A DNA stretch of 64,000 bases from Fennellomyces sp. T-0311 (taxonomy: Eukaryota > Mucoromycota > Mucoromycetes > Mucorales > Lichtheimiaceae). The stretch is from positions 1 to 64,000 of the forward strand of contig JALLLT010000077.1 in assembly GCA_025266875.1 (NCBI GenBank), in the 5' to 3' direction. The position numbers and the translations under genes are program-made. Positions within the stretch are counted from its first letter, which is position 1. Each line of letters begins with the position of its first letter. The notes under the pieces are model-generated. The model was not told where the DNA came from, made no database searches, and saw only the letters and a program-made list of their open reading frames with translations. Below are positions 43,779 to 55,041 of the stretch, in pieces.

Positions 43779-44662
43779 ATGTGGTCTAAATATGGTAACG
43801 GTGTGACTGCTAGTTCAGGCGCTATCGCGTGGGACCTATAATACACATTAGCCGACAAACTTGACATTACCCTGATTGAGGAGACCTTGGAACTTCAGCC
43901 ATTCAATGGCAAGCATGGCTCTGTCACCAGTACATGGGAACAGGTCGCTGCCAATGTCAATGCGCGAATCATGCCATTGATTGAGGCTGGCGTGACAAAG
44001 CAGGTCACAGGAACGTACTGCTCTGCTTGTATTCTCGCTCTTCAGAAAAAAGAGCAGAAGAGGCAGGAGCTCCTCGTCGTTTCGAGCGGCATTGTTACTG
44101 GCTGTACTCCTTTGCAGGAAAAATGCATTGAATTGCTTTCTGTGGTAAGAGCTGCTAGGCATTAAAACATTACTTTTTATAAGTTTATTTTATGCATATA
44201 CTTATTTTATATATTTAGTTGCTTGACAAAGAAGTAGTGGACGAAGAGAAAAAGCTGCAGAAAGATGGGGCGAAAAAGACGAAGGCGCGGCAAGAGAAAA
44301 AGCTAAGAGGTGCTGCAATGGATCGTCATAGTCGTGCCAAGCGCAGAAAGCAGGACAAGGCGCCCCTTGTTTCAGATGGTGGTGCCATCGACCTTGACGA
44401 TGAAAGCGCTTCTGGCGATGTAGCCGTTCCTACTAGTGACAGTTCAGATCTTCTTACAAGGAAGGATGGTAAATTTCTCCTTGTACGATCAGAACTATGT
44501 CACCTTCGTTCAGAACGAGATGCATTTCTAGATGCAATCTTGAAGTCTGAAGAAGAAGTGAAGCAACTACGAGAGGAACTACGAGTTCATAAAGAGGAAT
44601 CCAGTCAAAGGATTGCTCACCTAGAACAACAGGTTTCCGAGCTTATTTTACTCCTTCGTTAG
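43779..44662 (+). pseudogene. Harbinger 2 accessory protein, one nonsense codon
   Basis: The ATG at 43779 begins MWSKYGNGVTASSGAIAWDL, then TAA (43839-43841), then continues in frame TLADKLDITLIEETLELQPF...GSVTSTWEQVAANVNARIMP. Trp spacing and helices resemble a SANT/Myb-like module. A GTAAGAG donor at 44143 and a TTTAG acceptor at 44218 join exon 2 (44219-44662). Exon 2 is highly basic (KKLQKDGAKKTKARQEKKLR) and ends in a coiled coil (EEVKQLREELRVHKEESSQR). It is the DNA-binding partner of the convergent Harbinger 2 transposase. Only the single stop breaks it; the true start could also lie after the stop if an upstream exon was missed. Confidence 0.65.
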
Positions 44663-44707
44663 TACACAGCTATTTAGAAGCTTAAATACATTTTTATGAA
44701 AAAAATT

Positions 44708-44890
44708 ACTACTGGCTGTCTTCCTCAAGGTCATCATACTCGTCGTAGTTTGTCAGGATATCCGACACTGGACGAAGGTTTGCTGATGCAAGATACTCTT
44801 GCAATGTTGGCGGGTTGATGGCGAAGTAATGACATGCCTGGCCCTCTCCCATGCAAACCTTAATGTTCTTAAAGAGAACGGAAACAACGT
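44708..44890 (-). pseudogene. Harbinger 2 transposase C-terminus, cut off by an LTR
   Basis: Reads NNVVSVLFKNIKVCMGEGQA, CHYFAINPPTLQEYLASANL, ending YDDLEEDSQ. It aligns with the Harbinger 1 C-terminus (NFLKNLQVCFNGGNQTSHHF, GISPPTIYEYVEG). The preceding residues (KLLLSPVGKYY) lie at 45444 and beyond, so the two halves are separated exactly by the solo LTR at 44891-45443. Confidence 0.78.
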
Positions 44891-45443
44891 TGTTGTAAAA
44901 GGAAATTGTTTGTGTAAGGTAATTCTGTGTGAAACAGGATCCACAAAGTAGGTTGAAATATAGAGAAATAGAAAAGGTGAGTTAACCAAATACAGATATA
45001 AGCTCCTGTCTTGGGCTTTGAAAGGTATGATCAAGATAATTGAGGTCAAGTTAACTGCTTTATTTCATTTGATTCAGCAAGGGTATTTATGTGTTTCTGT
45101 GGATATATCGGGCTATGCCGGAGGTAAAAGGTGGGTTAGATAGGAATTACAACTAGCAAGAGATCCAAGTGCGGAAGAAGATAAACGAAAGTGCAGATGC
45201 ACCATATAATAGAATAGGTCGGTAGCTTGGGAAGATCAGAGAGAGGAAGAAGATACATCAATGTGCAGATGCACCATATAATAGAATAGGTCGGTAGCTT
45301 GGGAAGATCAGAACGAGAAAAAGGAGATATATCAAGTGCAGATGCACTATATAGTTGAATGAAGGTCAATATAAAGGTCAAGTGCGAGCCAAACAAAAGG
45401 GGAAGGTAGCATAAACGAAGAGGGGCCGAGAAATTTCGTTACA
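44891..45443 (+). repeat. Solo LTR 4 (about 553 bp), family Y, in the Harbinger 2 transposase
   Basis: Begins TGTTGTAAAAGG and ends TTTCGTTACA. ACGT flanks both sides (44887-44890 and 45444-45447), extendable to AACGT if the terminal A is shared. The insertion lies inside a coding exon. The interior contains the 72-bp tandem repeats listed separately. It is not closely related to family X, although both have an AACTG...TTTATTTC block. Confidence 0.75.
45170..45360. repeat. 72-bp tandem repeat within LTR 4, about 2.5 copies
   Basis: GTGCAGATGCACCATATAAT starts at 45191 and 45263, and a partial unit (GTGCAGATGCACTATATA) at 45336. GTGCAGATGCAC is itself close to palindromic. LTR repeats of this kind often lie in the U3 or R region. 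Confidence 0.85.
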
Positions 45444-46451
45444 ACGTAATACTTCCCAACAGGACTAAGTAGAAGCTTTTGTGTCTTGTGGAAGTCATTG
45501 AACGCGAACAAATTAACTGTTCGTCCAAACTCCCACTCCACTGCAATTCGTATTTTCTTCATGCTGTTGTTTTCTCGCGCTTCTGGACTTCTTTCGTCGT
45601 CTTTTTAATATATTAATATATCAAGTTAATTGCTCATGGAATAAAAAATAAGTAGAGAATTGATAACGTACTTGCTACAAGCCGATGAGGCGCCAGTAGG
45701 TTTGCATGCCGACGATATGCCAAATCGCCATAGACAACAAACTTGCTTCCGTCAGGAAAGTTGAGGCGTTCGTCGAAGATGTCGAGGATGCCTGACTCCG
45801 TCAGGAGATAGCCGTCGTGTCTGGCACCAGTGACAGGCCCATAGAAGGCCGAAGTTATGCCATCTGGTGTAACTAATGCCTGATATTTCAAAGCATGCTT
45901 GTGCTAGATAGATTCATATGTTTTCCGGTTAGCAAACCATACAATTTCTTAAACCAAAGAACTTAAGTGCTCTTCAACCTTGTGGCCATTGTATACAAGC
46001 TCCTGAAGCTCGACAGGTCGGCAGATACCTCGCACAGTGCCATCGATGAACCCAATGCAGTTATTGTAAGGAGCGCCTATACAATTGTTAATGATAATTT
46101 GCACTCTATGTCTTAAACATTTTATCTAATATATAACGAATTGTTTTTCATACCTTTTGCGCGAATGGCGTCAGCAAAGTACTGCATACGCTCCTTGGTA
46201 AACTGAGAGTCCGTAAACTCTAACAGACCGGCGTATTTATTATAGATATAATCTATAACTCCATTAAAGATAACAGATAAAGTGGACGGAGGGCGATGGA
46301 ACATTTGCTTCAGGTCGCTATATCGCGATGGATATGCTAATCGACGCAAACAAAGGCATAGCGCTTCTTCGCGAGAAACACGAATGATGTGTCTGGTATC
46401 GTTTTCATCTTCCCGGAAAGAAAACTCATGGGGGAGCTCCATCACTTCCAT
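45444..46451 (-). pseudogene. Harbinger 2 transposase, central part
   Basis: Exons: about 46451-46152 (MEVMELPHEFSFREDENDTR, helix-turn-helix LRRLAYPSRYSDLKQMFHRP), about 46078-45970 (NNCIGFIDGTVRGICRP, first Asp), about 45900-45680 (KYQALVTPDGITSAFYGPVT, GDLAYRRH with the second Asp) and about 45590-45444 (RIAVEWEFGRTVNLF with Glu, QKLLLSPVGKYY). The N-terminal exon is 8.5 kb away at 55060-55216 because a CACTA-like element was inserted between; the C-terminus is at 44708-44890 beyond LTR 4. Coding quality in this section is good, with all three acids present, so the insertions rather than point decay inactivated it. Confidence 0.82.
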
Positions 46452-46843
46452 AATTTCTCAAAGCTAAAAAATATAACTGAATGAATATAACCCATACACC
46501 ATAGGAAATTGAAACCCTAAAATACCCAACTTACATAGTGGAAAACCCGGATTGGGGTTTCGTCGTTCGGAGCTCCGCTTTACTTCCTAAAAAAAACGGC
46601 TTTCATAGATTTGCTGCGCTATTCCTCATGCCAAACGCTGTTTATAAACCTTTCTACTGTCTCAATTGCAACAGTTCCTTCAATAAATTTGGTTCACGCG
46701 TAAAGAAATCAGAGCACTACGCGCAGTGCGTGGGCATATCGCGGGTAAAAATTGGTATTCGCTGTCGTTTGGTAAGCAGCTGTTTTCACTAAGTATGGAA
46801 TTTATCAATTAGAATGAATCTGATCAAAGCTACACGAATGACG

Positions 46844-46853
46844 CAGAAGATTC
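46844..46853. repeat. Target site duplication of MULE 2, left copy
   Basis: CAGAAGATTC, repeated at 50192-50201. Deleting the element and one copy restores the Tnp2 reading frame. Confidence 0.9.
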
Positions 46854-49800
46854 TAGCACCATAGGAGCCGCTGAAATTTCCCCAGAGGCACAGGAAGGAT
46901 AATAATTTACCCGGGTGATTTTATTATAGGAAAATCGTGTAGGCTCTAGTTCTCATAATGAAAAGTTAAAAGCACAATTTCATAATGCAGAATATTATAA
47001 TATGATATACGTAAGTTATTATATGTTGTACAAAGAGAAAAAGGTGGATTTTGTAAGATAAAAGTGATAAAGAAAATAGGATTTGATAGTCAGACATATA
47101 AGAATTTTATGCATGCCGTGTATTTTGATTGGTTTCAGTGTAAGTTGTTGGCATCGTTCTCCTGCGACGATATTGAATAACGTCTGAAAGATATGCATCA
47201 ACTCTATTATCGTCTCGTGTTTGTTGAAAACGACGGTATTGTTCCTCAGAAACATAGGATTGATAAGCAGTGGCGGATGCGTTAAACAACTCCTCTGTTT
47301 CTTCAAGTTGCTGGATGAGTTGGCGTCGACGTTGCCGCTGTGCTTGCATTTGCAATTCCAATCGCAAACGTTCGCGTTCCAAATCCGGAAGGATATCGTT
47401 TCTATTGTCCAGTACTGCTGGAGTTGCATCATCGGTAATGCTTGCCGGACTATTGTCGTCCTGTTGCTCTTCATCATCCGAACTGTCTATTATAATGGCA
47501 GTCGATGCGGTAGTAGCAGTAGGAGCAGGCGCGGCAATGGTGAACGTTGGGCTGGCAGTAGTTGGGGGAACAGTGGCTCTAAGCACAAGCGGGCGGGGTG
47601 CATTCTCAGATATCGTCATATCTCTGAAAAAATTCACATTTCTCTGATACCGAAAAACAGGCGATGTCATTAATATGTATGTACAATCGATGTCATATCC
47701 GTATCTTCTTTACCCGTTCTAACCGTACGTATGGTGCTGTGATTTGCCGAATAACAAAGTACTGGCCGGCCGAAATAAACCTATGTGGTTCCCCATTTTC
47801 ATCTCTACTGTTAACCACAAGGTGCTTGCAAAGTAGGAAGCGATTGCGCACAAAATAAGGACAGCCGCAGGTCCATGTTTCAACTGACGTTCGGTAGTCG
47901 TCGCGGAAGTTGATGCTCATCCCTCCTGCCATTCTTCCTTGGCCGTATAATTCGTTCCAGTTGCTAACAAAATCATAGTGCCATTGGGTGGGAATACGGA
48001 GGCGAACCATCTGTTGGTTGAATTTTTTGACTAACATGGGAACATGCTTATCCAAAATGATGTAAAAAAGCATGTCCAAGCGAGAGCGAGGATGTCTGGC
48101 CAAGTAGTTGCGCTTTAAAACACTCCAATGAGCTTCAACGAACATCGTAGTTCGTCCAGCTGGGATAAAATCTGGTACAATACTACGCGCCCATTGATGC
48201 CATACTTCCCCTTTATACCAATTGGTGTATAGATAGACCCATGCGTCGATCAAGTTATTATCGCGACAATAGTCATAAATCTCCCTGCCGGCATACTGGT
48301 ATATAGCAGCGGCGTCGAGTCGCTGAGAACCTACATTAAGGAAATACGTCATACTATTTGAGCATGATAAAATAATAACAAGCCCTGAATTGACTGTGTA
48401 TGTTTCATAAAGAGCTTACCATGTGGGATCAATGTGTGCATATTATAATGCTTGGTCATAAGAGCTTCAATAGCTTTACGATGCCCTTGGTTGGCCATAA
48501 CTGCATTTCCACCACGGCCACCAATAGATGGTGTAAAGTCATCACCAACGAAGGGGAAATCACGATGGGCTATGGTCCAGTGGTAAGGAGGGGGGTTGGC
48601 CGGACTTCTTTGCATCAATTTGCGCTGAACCTGATGCTGGATATGCCAAAGGCAGAGACGTACATATGCATCAGTAAAGACACCTTCAATTGCATTTAGC
48701 TGGGCCTTGTCTTTATCCGAGAACATAAACACAGGTTGAAAGCCAAAGTCTTGCAAGATGCCGAAGAACTCTTTAAGAGTGTTTGTCTTTGTAAGCGGTG
48801 GTGCTTCATTGAATGATGTATAGACCATGTACGCAATTGGAAAGCCCACACCACCAGCATTTGCAATGATGGAAAATAGCTCACAGTCAGCACGGTTGGT
48901 TTTGAATGTCGAGTCAATAAAGTACTCTGTGACATATTCACATTCGACCAACGGTGCAAAAAAAGGTGTGGTAAGCCCAAGAGCAATGGCATGATCATCA
49001 TGTTTCCAGTACACCTAATATTTATTCATACTTGAATAAGAAACTTTATACTATCTACACCTATTTCTAGCTTAAAAAGCAAAAACTAGGCTTGTTATTA
49101 GTAGATGACTTTACACATACCTCATTGTAACCGTTGTGACGATATCTTTCTATGAGCAAACGTGTGGATCTCATTTGATCTTCATCTAAGCGGTAGTTTG
49201 CCTTGAAAGACTCACTCCACCAGTAGTACACTTGCATTGGCGTAACATCAGCCTCCACGAATTGCCTTGTGATCTCAGTAAACAGTTGCGGGGCGGTGGT
49301 ATGACCATCTGTTCTTGAGGCAATGTGGTCTCGTATCTCCATAGGGACCGGCACACGGATGGTATCGCTTTCCGAGTCGATGCGTTCATGCTCGCAATGC
49401 ATGATTTTGAGCTTAACACATCCAAGGTTCCGTTTGATTGTCCCATGCACACAACCTTTGCAGTCAAACTGGGGAAGCCGAACATTCCTACGTTGGACTT
49501 GTGAATGGTCTAGCTGATTTTGTATCTGCTTTGATCTATGACAGTATGCAGTGAACGAGATATCAAATTCCAATCCTGGATCCGCTACATTCTTACGAAC
49601 ATAGGTATAGAGATCACAGGATTGAACCTCGTCGATGATCATATCAATAAGGTCATGGTCTTCCACTGACTCCATATGTGGTTGAATGCAGATGTAGCCA
49701 TCGAATGAGTAGTCCTATCAATGTCATCCATATAAATAAACACATGAATACGAATTTTATTAATACATACGAATCCGCCATTGAACTGGATAGGATACAC

Positions 49801-50191
49801 CTCGTTAAGCGCGTCTAAAAACGTCATGTTATCAAGTGAAATAGTAGGGCGAGGCGTGCGACGGAGACGGCAATCCAAACAGGTCTTGTATGGCTTTTTA
49901 CGACCAACAAAAGATGTTCCAGGCATAACATGTTGGCGATCAGTACAGAAGTAGCTGTTTTCTACATCGAATTCGTCTGGTCCAAGATCAGTGATTCGTA
50001 GATAGTCAGTTGGCAGAGTAGTGTTATCGCTCATGATTATAAAAACAGTAACAGGAACAAGAGAACAAAACTTTTTCCCCTGCCTTCTCTTTTCCCATAT
50101 GAAAAAACGAAACAAAGCCACTAAAATCACCCGGGTAAATTATTATCCTTCCCGTGCCTCTGGGGAAATTTCAGCGGCTCCTATGGTGCTA
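46854..50191 (-). mobile_element. MULE 2, complete, nested in Tnp2 transposase B
   Basis: 3,338 bp with long terminal inverted repeats of about 75 bp: TAGCACCATAGGAGCCGCTG at 46854-46873 and its exact complement at 50172-50191. The match extends through TTACCCGGGTGATTTTA with one visible difference. The flanking 10-bp duplication is CAGAAGATTC. The near-identical ends indicate a young insertion. It is related to MULE 1 by gene content but has different end sequences. Confidence 0.93.
47107..50034 (-). CDS. MULE 2 transposase, intron-split, apparently intact
   Basis: Starts at 50034 (MSDNTTLPTDYLRITDLGPD) with a CFxTDRQ...CLDCR finger; exons at about 50034-49770, 49715-49121, 49014-48420 and 48350-47693. 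DDE residues: Asp in YFIDSTFKTNRAD, Asp in FMFSDKDKAQLNAI, the LCLWHIQ box, Glu in MFVEAHWSVLKRNY. SWIM finger: CGCPYF...CKHLVV. A separate open tail at 47670-47107 (MTSPVFRYQRNVNFF, acidic SSDDEEQQDD, Gln/Arg coiled coil) parallels the MULE 1 tail and is probably spliced on or a second product. I saw no premature stop, and the terminal repeats are almost identical. Together with Harbinger 3, this is one of the two most plausibly active elements here. Confidence 0.85.
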
Positions 50192-50201
50192 CAGAAGATT
50201 C
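50192..50201. repeat. Target site duplication of MULE 2, right copy
   Basis: CAGAAGATTC, identical to 46844-46853. Confidence 0.9.
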
Positions 50202-53183
50202 CAGTGCCAGATCTGATAACGAACAGTGGGAATCACCGAATTACAATTTCGACGATGATGTTGTGATGCATGATTCGTTAAGTGCGGAGGTTCTTGTGGA
50301 GGAGAGGTGCCATGACACCGAGGACGAGGAAATGATAGACGGTGCTGTATCGACTGGCCACTCGACTACTTACAGACATAACCCTACAGCAGGTGATGAT
50401 TCTCGCATTTTTCCGAACCTTGGGAACGATCACGATTCGGCCATGCCTCAATCGATTACTGAGGAAACGTGTGATGGTGAACCAAGCAGCGCAGCTTCTG
50501 ATAGTATGTCGATCCAGCAGGCTTCAGTAAGTGAGGATACATCACCGATTGAGATAAGATTCGGCCTTCAAAACGATCAACAATGTCCAAACAATATCAC
50601 TACATCGCAAAAACTGCATACTTTGCTAAAGAAAGGTGGATTATCGCGTGACAATTATGACGAAAGCATCGGTATTATTAACGAATACCTCGCAAGAATA
50701 CCAGAAGAATATCGGCCAGATCCATTACTCACCGAATATCGATTGTCAACACACTCTGTTAAGCGATTCCCTATCAAAGTCAAGACGTTTCACATGTGCC
50801 CAAATGGTTGTCGCATGTATAATGATGAAATCACTAAAATATGCTCCGATTGCAATGCAAGCAGATATCAAACAGAAGCCACAAGTTCTTCGTGCATGTC
50901 GGATAACGTACCTGCGAAAGTTGTGAAACAACTATCGGTGCTTGAACAGCTTGCTTTATTAGTATATGACAAACCTACACGGGAACTGCTGTGGTATCGA
51001 GTGGACAGGACTACAAAGGATGGCGTGTTGATGGATGTATTCGATGGAAAAGTATACCGGAAAGCAGCTTCTCGTTTTTTCCCAAACGATCTTGACCTGG
51101 CGATTGGCATTTATACGGATGGATTCACAAAGTACAAGTCAATGACTATCGTTCATTTTGTCATTATGAATTTTCCTCCGTCGGTCAGGACAGAACAAAA
51201 GTACATGTTGCAATCGTGTATAATTCCTGGTCCGCATGCACCAAAAGATCTCATGAGCTTTTTGAAACCGACCATCGACGAGTTCAAGGCTTTAGCAAGC
51301 CGTGGGATGAACGTCCTTACCGATGTAGGCGACGAAGTACATGTCCGAGGGCATTTATTATTTGCTGGAGGCGATATCCCTGCAGTAGCGAAGATGTGTG
51401 GACATGTGGGCCACATGCATCAGTTTGGTTGTCGTACTTGCTTTGTGGATAAGCATGATGTTCCCGCACGAAATTACGAGCCAAGACCGCAAGCCACTGC
51501 ATACCAGAAAAGAGAGCACTACCGCTCTCAGAAACTCTCAATGGTCGGTCAGGCTCCAACCGACTTTGCTTTTCTGGAAAACTTTCATGGGCCGTCATTC
51601 TTTCCATTGGATCAAATGCATTTACTTGGACATGGTATTGGGAAGCAGATGGTATCTATGCTGTTGGGATCAGATTATTCAGTGGAGGGTAGTCAATGCC
51701 CTTTAAAGCTGTCAACAGATCACTTACGCTTGGCTGACGCTCTTTTGGAGAAATCGAATCGCAATCTCCCTTCAAGTTTTTCCAGTAAATGCAGAAATCT
51801 CTCGAAGCAGGGCAAGTTTTTCCGTGCTATCGATTACCTACATTTTATGCGATTCGCTGTTCCGACAATCATCGTGGATATCATCCCCACTGCTCATCGT
51901 CAAGCGCTTCTAGCTATATCGAATCTTATTCAGCGTGCATCATCTCGGACCATAACAAAATCTGATATTGAAGAAATCAACTCGGCTCTCATTATTTGGC
52001 ATACGTGGCTACAGGATCGTGTAAACGAAGGATCAATTTCACGGAAAATATTCACTATTACTGAGCATTACCTTACGCATATCCTCTACATGATCGAACG
52101 TATGGGCCCACTCGCGTACTATAGTGCATTTGCCATGGAACGTGCAATAGGTGCGATAAAAGAGCGAATAAAGTCAAGAAAATTACCAGGTCAAAATGCA
52201 GGTAAGGGATGGGGAAGTGATAGTATATGGTGCTCTTAATTTTTTTAACAAACTCTTGTAGCAAATATCCTTGTTGTGCTTGCAGCCGAAAGACGCGAAG
52301 AAAGACTTGGTATCGACGATTTTTCAGCGCACGACTCAGACAGTGAATTCGCAGAAGAAGACCCAGAAGAATTAAATCGGACCAGCAAACCTAAGCGCAC
52401 AATTATTGAAGACGATAGCCTCGATAGCCCGGAGCTTTGGGCACCGTTCCAAAGAAAAACATTTGCGAAATTGGCAGATGAATGTGGATTTAATGTAGCG
52501 GAGAAAGGAAGTATTTACGTCGCTGACTCGCGCATGCATTGTGCTAATATGCAGCCGTCCCTTTAGACACGCGTATACTATGACGTGTTTGAAAAGAAGA
52601 TAGTAACGATCAATCCAGGGGAACATGTTTGGACTGCAAGTCGACTTTGGAAAAGCGACGATTCATGGAATGAAGATTCGAAAAGCAAAGGGAATGTGTA
52701 TGGCAGTGCAACACGGTACAAAGGATCCACGCGAACCAACAACCTAGTGAAGCTTTCCCTTAAAGTGAATATGAATCACCAAAGCAACAACAAGCGCAAC
52801 ATGCAAACAGTAATCTATTTCGGTGAAGTCCTCACTTACTTCTGCTTTGAAGTTGATAACAAAAGGAGCCTACTGGCAGCGATGAAGCTTTACGAAGCCA
52901 ATGATACAGGCGAGCATGGTGGATGGCCATATCGAACACCGAGCGGCAGAACTAAGTTTATCGTCACTAGCGTACATGCAATCAACGACACTGTTTGGTA
53001 TATCAAGAGCACAGGCCGTCATTACTTTTGTTGGAGCGGAGGAGGGAACAAGGTGCCGTTGGGCGATTTAAAAGACACATTTTAAATAGTATATCTTATG
53101 TTACATATTCGGAGTCGGATGCTGCGCACTGTACTTTTTGCGTTTTTTTCTTGGCTTTTCTCTTCAGCTTTACTTTACTCACA

Positions 53184-54659
53184 ATGACACAAACCGATTC
53201 AGAAATCCTGTCAAAAATTCTGGAGCTAGTTACAAGCACGGATAACGCTCTCTACGCAAACAACGCATTAATTGGAGCACTCGCGAAAGAAGTCAGTTTG
53301 CTCAGAACTTCCGTGGAAACACTCGAAAGAAAGCTTGCGTGTCAAAGGCCTAATAACAGCACCGCGGGCATCTTTGCTGATGCTGAACTAACCTCAAGCA
53401 TACCGCGCCGCTCGACAACCAAGTTCTGTTGGGAGGAGATCAACCAGCTTTGCTTCGAAGTTGCCCATGTGCACAGCTTGGACATGAGCGACTTCGATGC
53501 TGGTTTAATGAAAGACAATGTTTGGGGGAGAGCTCAAGTGCTTATTTCTAAGCTTCTCAATAGCGAAAGAGTTGATCCTACTGCAACCCACTGGAACGCT
53601 ATAAGTGACCTTGTTGACGAAGCTTGCACGACTTTGGAACAACAGTGCGCAGCATTTGCACCTCTCGCGGCGTGTCAAAACCATTGGGCGGCACGCAAAA
53701 TCTTGCAACGCTCCTGGGATAAAAAGACGAGCTATCTCAGGAACAAGGCAAATGGTGGGTTATCAAAGAAAAAAGGTAAGCTCTTTGTTAATGACATTGT
53801 GCATGTGCCTTATTGTTACTACAGCCGAAGAGGCGTTGGCACGCACTGCACTTGATGTGAGCACCACCGCTCCGAACCAACAATCTGAGCAGGCATGCAC
53901 AAGGGAGGCACTACCAAGCAGCAGTAGCGTCGACACAACCAACGAACCTTCTTCAGCTGCAGGTCCGGCAAGCAATTGTTTAGTATTAACGGTACGTACT
54001 AATGACATAAATAATCCTTCTACAGCTTTATATCAAGTACGCCACCATGGTCAATTGTCGCATCCTGCAGACGAGGGCTATCAAGAGCAAGCAGCAGGTG
54101 CAGTATCAAACAGTGCTAATGATCCGCCAATGCATCCTCCTGTGCGGTAGGTATTTGAATGGCTAGACTCAGCACCTGCATCCTCATCCCAATTTAGTAC
54201 ACCATTGGAAAATACCGCCAACTGTTATGTGCCTGAAAGTAGATCTTGGACGGACAGCGACGAAGACAATGACGTGGCACCATTGCCTCAAGTTCTTTCC
54301 GAAGCCATCACCAATACCAGGGCCCGCAATCCAATGAAAAGCAAGATGAGCAATGCTGGTAAGCTTTATTTTATATATAACGCTGTTAACCATTCGTAAT
54401 AGTTATTTCAGGAAGATCAACTAATCAGCAGAGGGATGCTACGAGTAACAGCCATAAGACGAGAAGGTCCATCAAACAGAAAAGTACTAATGGCGCCATA
54501 GTAACGAGTGGTACTACTCACATAACGAAAGGTGACGTTAATGGCAGCAATGGAGCACAGTGCGGTGATAACTCGGACGATGATGAAGATGAGCGACCCT
54601 TGAAGCGAAAGAGACAGCCTACACGCCGAAGCAGATCACAAAGGAAAATGACCAATTAA
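53184..54659 (+). CDS. Tnp2 element B accessory protein
   Basis: The ATG at 53184 begins MTQTDSEILSKILELVTSTD, a coiled-coil N-terminus. A conserved block follows: TTKFCWEEINQLCFEVAHVH...NHWAARKILQRSWDKK. Introns at about 53775-53824 (GTAAGC...CTACAG), 54148-54197 and 54360-54411 join a Ser/Thr-rich middle and a very basic tail (KRKRQPTRRSRSQRKMTN) that may be a nuclear localisation or DNA-binding segment. The corresponding protein of element C (59096-60219) has the same HWA...W pattern (CAGHWASEHMLDEGWSNK) near its C-terminus. The family is unnamed as far as I know. It lies just downstream of the transposase, in the same direction. No stop in the exons. Confidence 0.65.
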
Positions 54660-54829
54660 CTCCACTCAGATCACTTCTCGTATGTAGATAATTTAGTTAC
54701 TAATATAAATTAGAAAGAAAAGCTGCGATTTATCATTAGCTAGAAATTCATGTTATTAACCCATATCAAATAAAGCAGCTATTATCTACTATATAACGAA
54801 GAGTAAGGCGTGATAAACGTATGTAAATA

Positions 54830-55038
54830 CAAAACCTAAAAAACCTGAAAATATAGCCTACTACTGGAAATTGGTAGGGATCTTTGGTGGTCTGTTAGGG
54901 TTTTTTGGTGGTCTGTTAGGGTTTTTTAGGGTTTATCTGACCCTAAAAAATACCTAAAATAACCTTTTCGTGTTTTTTCGGGTTTTAGGTTTTTTCGGGG
55001 TTTTTTGGGGAAAATTAGGGTATCCATTTCCTATGGTG
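54830..55038. repeat. G/T-rich subterminal region of Tnp2 element B with TTAGGG-like words
   Basis: Repeated GGTGGTCTGTTAGGGTTTTTT and TTTTTCGGGGTTTT words run up to the right terminal repeat. The left end has the complementary ACCCTAAAATACCCAAC. Subterminal repeats of this type are where CACTA accessory proteins bind; here that is inferred. Confidence 0.6.
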
Positions 55039-55041
55039 ATA

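Larger units (their letters stand above)
46628..53085 (+). pseudogene. Tnp2 transposase B, interrupted by MULE 2 and one nonsense codon
   Basis: Exon 1 (46628-46771, MPNAVYKPFYCLNCNSSF) carries a C2HC-like finger. A 41-nt intron leads to exon 2 at 46813, which is cut at 46853 by MULE 2 and resumes in frame at 50192. It stays open to about 52202, with TFHMCPNGCRMYNDEITKIC (finger), DLDLAIGIYTDGFTKYKS, SCIIPGPHAPKDL, HQFGCRTCF, and the core FFPLDQMHLLGHGIG. An intron (about 52203-52260) precedes the last exon, which has TAG at 52564-52566 and continues in frame to 53085. Tnp2 proteins excise and insert CACTA elements. Without the MULE and one stop this would be a full-length protein of roughly 1,000 residues. 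Confidence 0.85.
46497..55038 (+). mobile_element. CACTA-like Tnp2 element B, complete, nested in Harbinger 2
   Basis: Ends: CACCATAGGAAATTGAAACC at 46497 and the reverse complement of CACCATAGGAAATGGATACC ending at 55038. Both are followed by CCTAA-rich subterminal sequence. The 3-bp duplication ATA lies at 46494-46496 and 55039-55041. CAC ends and a 3-bp duplication are characteristic of CACTA/EnSpm elements. Total 8,542 bp, of which 3,338 bp is the later MULE 2, leaving about 5.2 kb with a Tnp2 transposase and a second gene, both on the plus strand. Confidence 0.88.

Noticed and set aside
54880..55030. Interstitial telomere or chromosome end
   Set aside because: TTAGGG-like words are few and irregular, and they lie just inside a CACTA-like terminal repeat with the complementary words at the other end, so they are better read as subterminal repeats.
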